A DNA stretch of 64,000 bases, from the NCBI RefSeq assembly GCF_030811215.1, contig NZ_JAUSQM010000001.1:1426001-1490000 (forward strand). The letters run 5' to 3'. Under the pieces are notes generated by a model that had not been told where the DNA came from, ran no database searches, and saw only the letters and a program-made list of their open reading frames with translations. A program made the translations under genes and the position numbers. Below are positions 42,681-51,358 of the stretch, piece after piece; position 1 is the stretch's first letter, and the number at the start of each line of letters is the position of its first letter. Origin of the DNA: Nocardioides massiliensis (GTDB lineage: Bacteria > Actinomycetota > Actinomycetes > Propionibacteriales > Nocardioidaceae).

Positions 42681-45600
42681 ACGGCGACGACGCCGCGTGG
42701 CTCACACCGCAGGACGCGGATGTCGATCGACTGCCGCAGCCCAGCACGCTGCGGTGGCAACCGCTCCGGCTGGGTCTGGTCGACCTGTTCCACTACGACG
42801 ACGAGCAGTTCTGGTTCCACGACGGTCGGTTGCTCCTGAGGGGCAACAACGGCACCGGCAAGTCGAAGGTGCTCGCGCTGACCCTGCCGCTGCTCCTCGA
42901 CGGCTCGCTCCAGCCGCGGCGCGTGGAGCCGGACGCCGACCCGAAGAAGAAGATGGAGTGGAACCTCCTGCTCGGCGGCGCCCACCCGCACAGCGAGCGC
43001 ACTGGCTACACTTGGCTCGAGTTCGGCCGCCGCGACGAGGAGGGCGCGGCGCACTTCCTCACGCTCGGCCTCGGCCTCAAGGCTGCGGCGGGTCGCGGCA
43101 TCGTGAAGCACTGGTACTTCCTGACGTCGCGTCGGATCGGGGATCTGCGGCTCCTCGACCCCGCTCGCACGGTCCTCAGCGCCGAGCGCCTGAATGACGA
43201 GTTGGGGGCCGACGGACAGGTGCTGCCTACCCGCGACGGCTACCGGCGCGCGGTGGACGAGGCGCTCTTCCGGTTGGGCGAGGAGCGCTACGCCGCACTC
43301 GTGGACCTGCTGATCGGGCTGCGCCAACCTCAGCTGTCGAAGCGGCCCGACGAGAAGGCGTTGTCGGCCGCCCTCACCGAAGCGCTCGCCCCGCTGGACC
43401 AAGCGGTCCTAGCCGACGTCGCCGAATCGTTCCGCTCGCTGGAGGAGGAGCGCGCGGGGATCGCCGACGGCAAGGAAACGCTCGCCGCGGCCGGGGACTT
43501 CCTGCGCCACTACCGCGCCTATGCCCAGGTCGCCACCCGTCGGCACACGACTGCGGTCCGGGTGGCCAACTCCACCTACGAGCACGCCGGACGCGACCTG
43601 GTCCAGGCGGAGGGGGAACTTGACGGCGCCCGCGCGGCCGAAGTCACCCTCGAGGCCGCGCAGAGGGCGACCGGCGAGCGCCGCGGTGAGTTGGCGGGCC
43701 AGGAGGAGGCGCTCCGCACCAGCCCCGAGATGCGCGACGCCGAGCGCCTGCACGCCGCGGCCGAGGATGCCGACAAGGCAACCAGGATCGCCGACCAGGC
43801 CGAAGCCGCGGCTCGGGTGGCGCGCGAACGCGCCGAGCGTGAGCAGGCGTCCGCTGACGCCGCGACCCGCCGCGCCGAGGAGACGGCAGCGGCGGCGCGC
43901 GGCCATGACGACGCGGCGCTCGCATCGGCACGACGGGCGGGGTTGGCGCCCGACCATCCCGGGATCGCCCACGACGCCGACGCCGCACGCACCGCGCTGG
44001 ACCGCCGGCGCGGACAGGTCAGGCACGTCCGTAACCTGCTCGCCGCGGCGCAGCTCGCCTCCGCGCAGGCCGAACAGCAGCGCGCTGCGCTCGATACGGC
44101 GGAGACCACCGCAGCGGGCCGCGCCGAAGACGTCCGGGCGGCGGAGAAGCGCGTCGACGCGGACGTCGCCGCCTATCGCGACGCCGCGCGGGCGTACGTC
44201 GCCCAGCTCGTCGTGATCCGGCCCGAGCCGACCGTCGAGGAGCTTCTCGACCACGCTGAGGACTGGGCCCGCTCCCCGATGGCCGAGTCACCGCTACGCT
44301 CCGCCCTCGATGTCGCTGCCCGGAAGACCGTCGACCGCCTCAGCCGCGCCGCCGCCGAGGCGGACCATGAGGCCGGTCGGATCGAGCAGCTGCTCGCGCA
44401 GACGCGCAGCGAGATCGCCGAGCTCGAAGGTGGTCGTGACCCGGCGCCCGCCCTCGCGCCCGCCCGTGACCCGGGGGCCCGTGCCGCAGCACCCGGCGCA
44501 CCGCTGTGGCGACTGGTGGACTTCGCCGCTGACGTTGCCGACGCCGACCGCGCTGGCCTTGAGGCGGCGCTGCAGTCGGCCGGTCTCCTCGACGCGTGGG
44601 TCTTCCCTGACGGCACCGTGCAGGCCCGAGACGACGTGGTGCTCGCCTCCACCGGCAGCGGGTCGGTGGAGCGCAGCCTGGCTGGTCTGCTTGTGCCGGC
44701 GATCGACCCGGACAGCGGCGTCGGCGCGCAGCTCGTGACCGACGTGCTGGAGCGGATCGGTCTGGGGGAGGACTCCGGCGCGGCGTTGTGGATCGAGCTC
44801 TCGGGCGGCTGGGGTGCCGGCCCGGCACGCGGCTCGTGGAGCAAAGCCCGCGCCGAGCACATCGGTGCCGGTGCTCGCGAGGCGCACCGACGGCTCTTGC
44901 TGGAGAGTCTGGCCGTCCAGCTGGGGGAGCAGGAGCAGGATCTGATCACAACCCAGGCGCGTGCGAGCGCTGCCGAGCAGCAGATCACGCAGGCCCGGCG
45001 GGAAGAGAGCGCCTATCCCGCCGCGGCCGAGCGCGCCGTGGCCGCAGCTCACGACGGTGTCGCCCATACCCTCCGCGAGCTCGAGCGCGCACAGGTGGCC
45101 GTCGACGGCGCGCGGGCAGCATGGGAGGCCGCGGCCACGACGGCTGAACGTGCGGCCGACGAGCTTGCCGAGGCAGCTGCGGACCTCGGCACCGGGAGCA
45201 CCGCCGCCGAGCTCGACGATCTGGGGGAGGCGGTAGCGGCCTACGAGGTCGCCCTGACCGAGCTGCGCGGTGCGACGGAGATGGCAACTGCGGCGGCGAG
45301 CGGGCGGCGCACGGCTGATGAGCGAGCGCAGGAGACTGCACGGATCGCCAACGACGCAGAGCAGGACGCTCGCACGGCACGCGCCGAGGCGGTGGCCCGG
45401 CGCTCGCGCGCGGACGAGCTGCAGCAGACCGTCGGCGCCTCGGTGGCCGAGCTGCAAGCGCGACTTGCGGAGGTCAGCGCCGCGGCCCGCGATGTGGAGC
45501 AGGAGATCGAGCGGCTGGTGCAGCACCGGATGGATGCCGGGGAGAAGCGCGCCCGGCTTGAGCAGAAGGTCGAGGATCTCGGGCGGCGGCGCGAAGAAGT

Positions 45601-46789
45601 TGCTGAGGAGCGGGCCGTCGTGGTGGGCACGCTGCGCGGGTTCGTCCAGACGGGACTGCTCCGGGTGGCGCTCCCAGAGATGGAGCGTCCTGAGGACCAC
45701 GTCGACTGGAACGTCACCACGGCGTTGGCGTTGGCGCGCGCCACCGAGCAGTTGCTCGAGGACGTCGACGAGTCCGACGACGCCTGGGGCAGAGCACAGC
45801 AGCGGGTCTCACGGGCATCCACCGAGCTGGCTGCGCAGATGAGCCGACACGGCCACACCTCCTCCATGTTGCAGCAGGGCGACGTGATGGTTGCCCGGGT
45901 GCGCTACCGCTCTGAGGAGACCGACGTCGATCTGCTCGCCAAGCGCCTGGCCGACGACGTGGCCGACCGGGAGCGGTTGCTCAGCGCCCGCGAGCGGGAG
46001 ATCCTCGAGACCTATCTGGTCGACGAGGTCGCCGGTCACCTCCACGAACTGCTGCACGCGGCCGACACCCAGCTCGACGCGATGAATCGGGAACTCGCGG
46101 CACGCAAGACCTCCACCGGCATGCAGCTGCGGGTGCGGTGGCGCGAGTGTGCCGACGGTCCGCCGGGGCTGCGCGCGGTCCGTGACCTGCTGGTGCGCTC
46201 CGACGCCACCTGGGCCCCAGCCGATCGAGCGGCGATCGGCGAGTTCCTGCAAGCACGGATCGCGGAGGTGCGGCAGACGGATCCCGCCGGCAGTTGGCAG
46301 GAACACCTGGAACGGGCGCTCGACTACCGGCACTGGCACGACTTCGTCGTCGAACGCTGGCAGAACGGTCAGTGGCGCTCCGCGGCCGGCCCGGCGTCGG
46401 GCGGGGAGAAGGCGCTGGCGGTCTCGGTGCCGTTGTTCGCAGCGGCTGCTGCGCACTACAACTCAGCCGCCCCGCACGCCCCGAGGTTGATCCTGCTCGA
46501 CGAGGCGTTCGCGGGCGTGGATGACGACTCGCGAGCGAAGTCGTTGGGTCTGCTCGCGACCTTCGATCTCGACGTGGTGATGACCAGCGAGCGTGAGTGG
46601 GGCTGCTACCCGCAGGTGCCCGGCCTCGCGATCGCCCAGTTGTCGCGGGTGGAGGGGGTCGACGCTGTGGGTGTCACGCGCTGGCGCTGGAACGGTCGGC
46701 TGCGCGAACGGGTCGCGGACGTCGACGACGCGGCGCGCGCTGGAGGGGCGGCGGTCGCCTCGGAGACCGACGAGTCACTGTTCGCATGA
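42677..46789 (+). CDS. jetC: Wadjet SMC-like ATPase JetC (TIGR02680 family)
   Basis: A 1370-residue SMC-type ATPase. Walker A is GNNGTGKS (56-63); the ABC signature is SGGEKALAV near 1242; Walker B is LILLDEAFAGVDDDSR near 1270. Between them are two long coiled-coil arms very rich in A, E and R (about 280-590 and 745-1120) and a hinge-like globular part near 610-740 (WRLVDFAADVADADRAGLEAAL). It is the DNA-extruding motor of the complex. The signature and hinge fit TIGR02680 and not SbcC or RecN. The TGA overlaps jetD by 4 nt. Confidence 0.93.
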   Translation: MNGDDAAWLTPQDADVDRLPQPSTLRWQPLRLGLVDLFHYDDEQFWFHDGRLLLRGNNGTGKSKVLALTLPLLLDGSLQPRRVEPDADPKKKMEWNLLLGGAHPHSERTGYTWLEFGRRDEEGAAHFLTLGLGLKAAAGRGIVKHWYFLTSRRIGDLRLLDPARTVLSAERLNDELGADGQVLPTRDGYRRAVDEALFRLGEERYAALVDLLIGLRQPQLSKRPDEKALSAALTEALAPLDQAVLADVAESFRSLEEERAGIADGKETLAAAGDFLRHYRAYAQVATRRHTTAVRVANSTYEHAGRDLVQAEGELDGARAAEVTLEAAQRATGERRGELAGQEEALRTSPEMRDAERLHAAAEDADKATRIADQAEAAARVARERAEREQASADAATRRAEETAAAARGHDDAALASARRAGLAPDHPGIAHDADAARTALDRRRGQVRHVRNLLAAAQLASAQAEQQRAALDTAETTAAGRAEDVRAAEKRVDADVAAYRDAARAYVAQLVVIRPEPTVEELLDHAEDWARSPMAESPLRSALDVAARKTVDRLSRAAAEADHEAGRIEQLLAQTRSEIAELEGGRDPAPALAPARDPGARAAAPGAPLWRLVDFAADVADADRAGLEAALQSAGLLDAWVFPDGTVQARDDVVLASTGSGSVERSLAGLLVPAIDPDSGVGAQLVTDVLERIGLGEDSGAALWIELSGGWGAGPARGSWSKARAEHIGAGAREAHRRLLLESLAVQLGEQEQDLITTQARASAAEQQITQARREESAYPAAAERAVAAAHDGVAHTLRELERAQVAVDGARAAWEAAATTAERAADELAEAAADLGTGSTAAELDDLGEAVAAYEVALTELRGATEMATAAASGRRTADERAQETARIANDAEQDARTARAEAVARRSRADELQQTVGASVAELQARLAEVSAAARDVEQEIERLVQHRMDAGEKRARLEQKVEDLGRRREEVAEERAVVVGTLRGFVQTGLLRVALPEMERPEDHVDWNVTTALALARATEQLLEDVDESDDAWGRAQQRVSRASTELAAQMSRHGHTSSMLQQGDVMVARVRYRSEETDVDLLAKRLADDVADRERLLSAREREILETYLVDEVAGHLHELLHAADTQLDAMNRELAARKTSTGMQLRVRWRECADGPPGLRAVRDLLVRSDATWAPADRAAIGEFLQARIAEVRQTDPAGSWQEHLERALDYRHWHDFVVERWQNGQWRSAAGPASGGEKALAVSVPLFAAAAAHYNSAAPHAPRLILLDEAFAGVDDDSRAKSLGLLATFDLDVVMTSEREWGCYPQVPGLAIAQLSRVEGVDAVGVTRWRWNGRLRERVADVDDAARAGGAAVASETDESLFA

Positions 46790-48189
46790 GCGGGACTGAG
46801 CAGACCGGTGGGGGCGACCGCGCGGTGCTGGACCGGTTGCTCGGCGTACCGGAGACGGCGTGGATCCTCGACCGGGTGCGCGCCCGGATCCTCGCGGCGG
46901 CCGGGAAGCCACTGGCGGGCGCCGTACGGCTGGCCGATCCGACGGCCGAGCAGCGCGCCGCGGTGGTACGGCTCGTGGGGCGGCCACGCCGATCCGCCGG
47001 AAGCATCAGCGTTGATCTCGCTGTGCTCGAGGATGTCCTTCGCCGCGGGCCGTGGCCGGCGGGGCTGGCCGATGCGGTGACCACGCTCACCGGGCCGATC
47101 GTCGACCCGCAAGCGCGGCGAGCGGAGGAGGATGCGCGCTGGACGCAGGCGCAGTCAGGGCTCGACGGGGTGGCTGGTCGGCTCCCGGGTCTCGCCCTCT
47201 GGTGGGCGAGCTGGTGTGCAGCCGGCGGGTTGAAACGCTCGGCGCGTGCGGAGGCGGCACGGCTCGGCGTGCCGACCGGACCGGAGGTCGGTCAGCGGCT
47301 CGTTGGGGAGCTCGCCGCCGTCCTGGACTCCCTTCCCTCCTCGTCCGAGCCGCTGGCGATGCTCGCCCGCCGCACCCTGGGGGATGCCCATGCCCTCGAC
47401 GAGTCCAGGCCGCTCGGCCGATTGGCGGTCGCGGTGATCGGCGCAGCGGTGGGAGCCCAGGCACCTGGGCCATGCGACCCAGAAGGGGAGCGAGCCTCCT
47501 CGGCGCGAGACACCTGGGCTGCCGTCGGGATCGTGTTGTCGTCCGTCGCCTCGACAGTGCTCTGTCTCGGAGTCCCGGGACATGGGGAGCCATCGACACA
47601 TCCGCTATCGGTGCGCGCGACCGCGACAGCCACCGCGCTCGAGGCGATGCGTGCCGCTCGTACCCCACTCGTCCTGACACTCGACCAGGTGCGGTCCGGC
47701 GGGGTGCGGCCGCTACCACCGGGTGCTGTCGTCTGGGTGTGCGAGAACCCGACGGTCGTGGAGGTTGTCGCCGGACGGTGGGTCACGGACGACGCGCGCG
47801 GCGCCGAGCCGGTCCTCGTCTGCACGGCGGGACAGCCGAGCACCGCGGTGATCGAACTCCTGCGGCAACTGATGGCGGGGGGCGCGGTCTGCCTCTATCA
47901 CGGTGACTTCGACTGGCCTGGTCTGCGGATCGCCCGCGCCGTGCGTCAACGGGTGCAGTGGACGCCGTGGAGGTATCAGTCGGCGGACTACCTCGCCGCG
48001 GCCGAGCGGTGGTCGCTCTCCCGCCCCCTGGTCGGCTCGCCCGCTGACGCGCCGTGGGACCCGGACCTCGCCATCGTCATGGCGGAGCGCGGGCTGGCCG
48101 TCGAGGAAGAGGCGGTGGCGCACCTGCTCGCCGACGACCTCTTGGGATTTGCGCCGGTCGGGCAACGTCATACGCCTCCGGAGGTATAG
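46786..48189 (+). CDS. jetD: Wadjet nuclease JetD (TIGR02679/DUF2399 family)
   Basis: A 467-residue protein of the TIGR02679 family. The C-terminal DUF2399 domain is a Toprim fold related to topoisomerase VI: the glutamate is in VWVCENPTVVEVVA (near 318) and the metal-binding DxD is in LYHGDFDWPGLRIA (near 373). This subunit cuts the plasmid DNA. The last seven or so residues (HTPPEV and neighbours) are encoded by repeat family A copy 5, whose central TATAGC gives the stop codon; the native C-terminus may thus have been replaced. Confidence 0.9.
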   Translation: MSGTEQTGGGDRAVLDRLLGVPETAWILDRVRARILAAAGKPLAGAVRLADPTAEQRAAVVRLVGRPRRSAGSISVDLAVLEDVLRRGPWPAGLADAVTTLTGPIVDPQARRAEEDARWTQAQSGLDGVAGRLPGLALWWASWCAAGGLKRSARAEAARLGVPTGPEVGQRLVGELAAVLDSLPSSSEPLAMLARRTLGDAHALDESRPLGRLAVAVIGAAVGAQAPGPCDPEGERASSARDTWAAVGIVLSSVASTVLCLGVPGHGEPSTHPLSVRATATATALEAMRAARTPLVLTLDQVRSGGVRPLPPGAVVWVCENPTVVEVVAGRWVTDDARGAEPVLVCTAGQPSTAVIELLRQLMAGGAVCLYHGDFDWPGLRIARAVRQRVQWTPWRYQSADYLAAAERWSLSRPLVGSPADAPWDPDLAIVMAERGLAVEEEAVAHLLADDLLGFAPVGQRHTPPEV

Positions 48190-48209
48190 CGCCGAAGATG
48201 TATGACGTC
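48165..48209 (+). repeat. Family A palindromic repeat, copy 5 (right border of defence island)
   Basis: A 45-nt copy: ACGTCATACG at the left, CTCCGGAGG then TATAGC at base 21, and TGTATGACGTC at the right. It overlaps the 3' end of jetD and ends 9 nt before the convergent SnoaL-like gene. It aligns without gaps to copy 4. It may also work as the terminator hairpin for the jet operon. Confidence 0.9.
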
Positions 48210-48217
48210 CCGGCGGG

Positions 48218-48733
48218 TCAGGCGCCGAGCACGGTACGCCGCAGGATCGCCAGCGGGTCCTGGTCGTCACGCCGACCGCGCGGTCCCTCCGCGCGGGGCG
48301 GGACCATCCGGCCGGCATCGCTGCGGGTCCACTCGCGGACGGCGAAGCGCTCCCGGATGCGCCAGCCCGCGTCGGTGCGGACGAAGTGATCGACGTAGCG
48401 GAACCCGCTCGTGAAGTTGAGGCTCGCGTCGTCGCCGGGGGTGCCCCAGTGGACGGCGGTGCCGTAGGTCTCCGCCACGGCCTGGTCGCCGTCGACCTCG
48501 GCGAGGTGGTTGCCGATGAGGTGCATCGTGCCGTCGAGGCGCGGCAGCAGACCGCGCAGCCACGCCACGTAGTCGTCGGCCGGACCGCTGAACCCCGTGT
48601 GGTGGTCGACCCCGTCGTCGGCGTACACCGCGCGGATGCCCTCGTAGTCGAGCCGGTCGACCGCGCGGCAGTAGTGCAGGACGGTGTCGTGGATGGCGCG
48701 GCGGTCGGCCTCGACCGTCGATCCGGCGCTCAT
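48218..48733 (-). CDS. SnoaL/NTF2-like protein
   Basis: A 171-residue alpha+beta barrel protein of the SnoaL-like type (AIHDTVLHYCRAVDRLDYEGIRAVYADDGVDHHTGFSG, MHLIGNHLAEVDGDQAVAETYG, FRYVDHFVRTDAGWRIRERFAVREW). Such proteins are small dehydratases, isomerases or binding proteins in ring or steroid degradation. ATG 48733 overlaps the DinB-like gene by 4 nt. It ends the leftward cluster that also has the monooxygenase. The reaction is unknown. Confidence 0.85.
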   Translation of the reverse strand: MSAGSTVEADRRAIHDTVLHYCRAVDRLDYEGIRAVYADDGVDHHTGFSGPADDYVAWLRGLLPRLDGTMHLIGNHLAEVDGDQAVAETYGTAVHWGTPGDDASLNFTSGFRYVDHFVRTDAGWRIRERFAVREWTRSDAGRMVPPRAEGPRGRRDDQDPLAILRRTVLGA

Positions 48734-49266
48734 CGGCCCACGTCCCACGCGTGGTGAACGACGTCGTGGAGGTGGTAGCGCGCGAGGCTGGCGACGGTGA
48801 AGACGCTGCCGTTGTCACGGCGGCCGGTGCGGGTCCAGGCGGACTCGGGGATCTGCTCGTAGGTCGCGCAGACGGCCTCGGACTCCTGCGTCAGCTCGCG
48901 GCGTACGACGGCTGGATCGGCGAGGTGGTAGGCCTCCTCGATCGCGGTCGCGTCCTGGTCCCAGTTGCCGAACTCCGGGTCGGAGTGCTGGAGCATCAAC
49001 CACACCCGCGCGCCCATCACGCGGTGGACGTCGCGCACGTGGCAGGCGTATTCCAACGGCGACCACACCTCGGGCGCTGGACGCGTCCGGCTGGCCTCGC
49101 CGAGCTCGTCGAGCAGGTCCAGCCAGAGCGCGGTGTTGCCCGCGATCGTGGCGGGGATCGAGGCGACGCCGACCCGGGCTGCGTCGTACCCGCAGTCGGG
49201 ACACGGGCGCTCGAGCACCCACGTCCAGTCCTTGTCGTCGGGCGGGATCGGGGCAGGCGTGCTCAT
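48730..49266 (-). CDS. DinB superfamily protein
   Basis: A 178-residue four-helix DinB_2-type protein. The metal-binding histidines are likely in YACHVRDVHRVMG and LARYHLHDVVHHAWDV. The N-terminus has CPDCGYDAARV, possibly a small zinc site. Related proteins are mycothiol- or bacillithiol-dependent transferases or isomerases; the substrate cannot be told. It overlaps the SnoaL-like gene by 4 nt and follows the next upstream gene by 26 nt, so it belongs to the leftward unit. Confidence 0.82.
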   Translation of the reverse strand: MSTPAPIPPDDKDWTWVLERPCPDCGYDAARVGVASIPATIAGNTALWLDLLDELGEASRTRPAPEVWSPLEYACHVRDVHRVMGARVWLMLQHSDPEFGNWDQDATAIEEAYHLADPAVVRRELTQESEAVCATYEQIPESAWTRTGRRDNGSVFTVASLARYHLHDVVHHAWDVGR

Positions 49267-49292
49267 GGAGCGATCCTCCCACCCGCGGGTGG

Positions 49293-49949
49293 TCAGGAGC
49301 CGAAGCGCATCCGGAAGCGGCGGGCGACCAGGGTCAGCAGGGGGCGGCGGCCGGTGAGGAAGCCGATCGGTCCGGCGGGCGCGACGTGCCAGGTCGCCCG
49401 GGCGAGGCCGAGCGGGGTGCGCAGGCGCACGGGGCTGACCGTGAGTCCGGGGCGCCGATGCACGGCGCCGTCCTGTGCGAGCCGGAACGCCAGCCGCGCA
49501 GGCAGCGGCAGCGCGCGCACGCGACCCAACCGGGTGCGCGCGACCTCGGTGCCGTCGATGCTCATGGCGTACGCCGAGGCGGCGGCGGCAGCGTCGTCGA
49601 GGGTGAAGTCGGCCAGGTCCTTGGGGATCGCCCAGAGCTCGCGCCCGCCCGCCATCGAGGCGGGGCTGTCGACCCAGATGTGGGTGATGTGCGCGCGCGG
49701 CCGCCATCCCTCGCGCACCAGTACGGTCGTCATCAGCTCGCCGTACGTCAGCGGGCTCGGCTCGGTATAGGCGACCCACGCGGCCGCGACGACCACCCGC
49801 CCGAACAGCCGCAGTGGTCGTACGCCGACCGGCGCGGGCGGGGCCTCCGCCGCGGGGACGAGGAACACCGACAGGACCGAGCGGCCGTGCAGGTCCCAGG
49901 GCTCGGGCGGGTAGGCGGCGCCCGTCGCGTCCGGCCGGCTCACGTCCAT
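49293..49949 (-). CDS. Acetoacetate decarboxylase-like protein
   Basis: A 218-residue protein of the acetoacetate decarboxylase superfamily (PPEPWDLHGRSVLSVFLVPA, YGELMTTVLV, ITHIWVDSPASMAGGRELWAIPKDLADF). The last block holds the position of the Schiff-base lysine in true decarboxylases; here a K occurs in AIPKDL. The substrate is unknown. ATG 49949 overlaps the monooxygenase stop by 10 nt, so translation is coupled. Confidence 0.83.
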   Translation of the reverse strand: MDVSRPDATGAAYPPEPWDLHGRSVLSVFLVPAAEAPPAPVGVRPLRLFGRVVVAAAWVAYTEPSPLTYGELMTTVLVREGWRPRAHITHIWVDSPASMAGGRELWAIPKDLADFTLDDAAAAASAYAMSIDGTEVARTRLGRVRALPLPARLAFRLAQDGAVHRRPGLTVSPVRLRTPLGLARATWHVAPAGPIGFLTGRRPLLTLVARRFRMRFGS

Positions 49950-51358
49950 GCGAACTCCGTCGGGTCGAGAGCGTCGAGGCGCGCGTCGTACTCCCGCGTG
50001 CTGCCGGGCCAGTTGGACGTGATGCGGCCGGAGACCGGGTGGCGGTACCAGTTGTCGCAGTGGGCCCAGCTCGTCGTGGCCAGCCGCTGCTGGATCTCGG
50101 TGTCCCACTGCAGCTCGGCGGCGGTCGTGACCTCGACCTGGTGCTTGCCGGCGCGTCGCGCGTGGTCGAGCACGCTGCGGATGTGGCGCGACTGCGCCTC
50201 GAGCATCACGACGATGGAGGAGCCGCCGAGGTTGGTGTTGGGGCCGTAGAGCAGGAACAGGCTGGGGAACCCCGGCACGTGTACGCCGAGGTGGGCGCGC
50301 GCGCCGTCGCCCCACTGCTTGGCCAGCGTATGCCCGTCGCGGCCGGTGACCTCGATGCCGTGGTCGAAGGCCTGCGTCGCGAACCCGGTGCCCCAGATCA
50401 GCACGTCGGCCTCGTGCTCGACTCCGCCCGCGCGTACGCCGCCCGCGGTGACCTCCTGCACCGCGTCCGTCACCAGCTCGACGTGGGGCTGGGAGACGGC
50501 CGGGTAGAAGTTGTTGGAGAACAGGATCCGCTTGCAGCCGATCGGGGTGTCGGGCGTGAGCTTGGCGCGCAGCTCGGGGTCCGGCACCTGGCGGCGCAGG
50601 TGGGCGAGCGCGACGCGGCGCTGCACCTCGCCGACCTTCGATCCGTCGTGCATGCCGCGCGAGAACCCCTCACCGAGGGAGCGGAAGAGCCGTCGCTCGA
50701 CCGCGACACCGGGGGCGTACCAGTCCGGCAGCGGCCCGTCGGGCTTGGGCAGGATGTAGTTGGCCGAGCGCTGGAAGAGCGTGACCTCCGCGGCGCGCTC
50801 GACGAGATGCGGGACGAACTGGATCGCGCTGGCGCCGATGCCGACGACCGCGACCCGCTTGCCGTCGAGGTCGGCGTCGTGGTCCCACCGCGCAGAGTGG
50901 AAGGACGTGCCGGCGAAGTCGTCGACGCCGGGCACGGCTGGGATGTGCGGCTCCGAGAGCTGGCCGACCGCGCTGATCAGCACCTCGACCTCCTCCGTGC
51001 TGCCGTCGGCGAACCCGACCGTCCAGGTGGCGCCCTCGTCGTCCCAGGTGGCGCTGACGACGCTGCGGCCGTAGCGGATCAGCGGGCTGACGCCGAAGCG
51101 GTCGGCGACGTCACGCAGGTAGTCGTGGATCTGGTCCTGCAGGGCGTAGCGACGGTGCCAGCGGGTGGTCGGCGCCCACGAGTAGGAGTACAACGGCGAC
51201 GGGACGTCACAGCCGGCGCCGGGGTAGTGGTTGTCGCGCCACACCCCGCCGAGGTCGTCGGCGCGCTCCCACAACCGCAGGTCGGCGTACCCGTGGCGCA
51301 GCAGCTCGGCGGCGATGCCGATGCCGCCGAACCCGGTGCCGATGATTCCGACGCGCAT
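49940..51358 (-). CDS. Flavin monooxygenase, Baeyer-Villiger type
   Basis: A 472-residue FAD/NADPH monooxygenase. The FAD site is VGIIGTGFGGIGIAAELL; the Baeyer-Villiger fingerprint FxGxxxHxxxW is exact at 148-158 (FAGTSFHSARW), followed by the NADPH site VAVVGIGASAIQF. It would turn a ketone into an ester or lactone. Its ATG shares one base with the stop of the TetR gene, so regulator and enzyme are cotranscribed. With the GMC oxidase, SnoaL-like and decarboxylase-like genes it suggests breakdown of a cyclic or steroid-like ketone; that is inference. Confidence 0.9.
   Translation of the reverse strand: MRVGIIGTGFGGIGIAAELLRHGYADLRLWERADDLGGVWRDNHYPGAGCDVPSPLYSYSWAPTTRWHRRYALQDQIHDYLRDVADRFGVSPLIRYGRSVVSATWDDEGATWTVGFADGSTEEVEVLISAVGQLSEPHIPAVPGVDDFAGTSFHSARWDHDADLDGKRVAVVGIGASAIQFVPHLVERAAEVTLFQRSANYILPKPDGPLPDWYAPGVAVERRLFRSLGEGFSRGMHDGSKVGEVQRRVALAHLRRQVPDPELRAKLTPDTPIGCKRILFSNNFYPAVSQPHVELVTDAVQEVTAGGVRAGGVEHEADVLIWGTGFATQAFDHGIEVTGRDGHTLAKQWGDGARAHLGVHVPGFPSLFLLYGPNTNLGGSSIVVMLEAQSRHIRSVLDHARRAGKHQVEVTTAAELQWDTEIQQRLATTSWAHCDNWYRHPVSGRITSNWPGSTREYDARLDALDPTEFAWT

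Noticed and set aside
42677-46789. SbcC/RecN/MukB identity for the SMC gene
   Set aside because: There is no SbcD partner, the zinc hook CxxC is missing at the coiled-coil tip, and the three flanking genes are specific to the Wadjet lineage.
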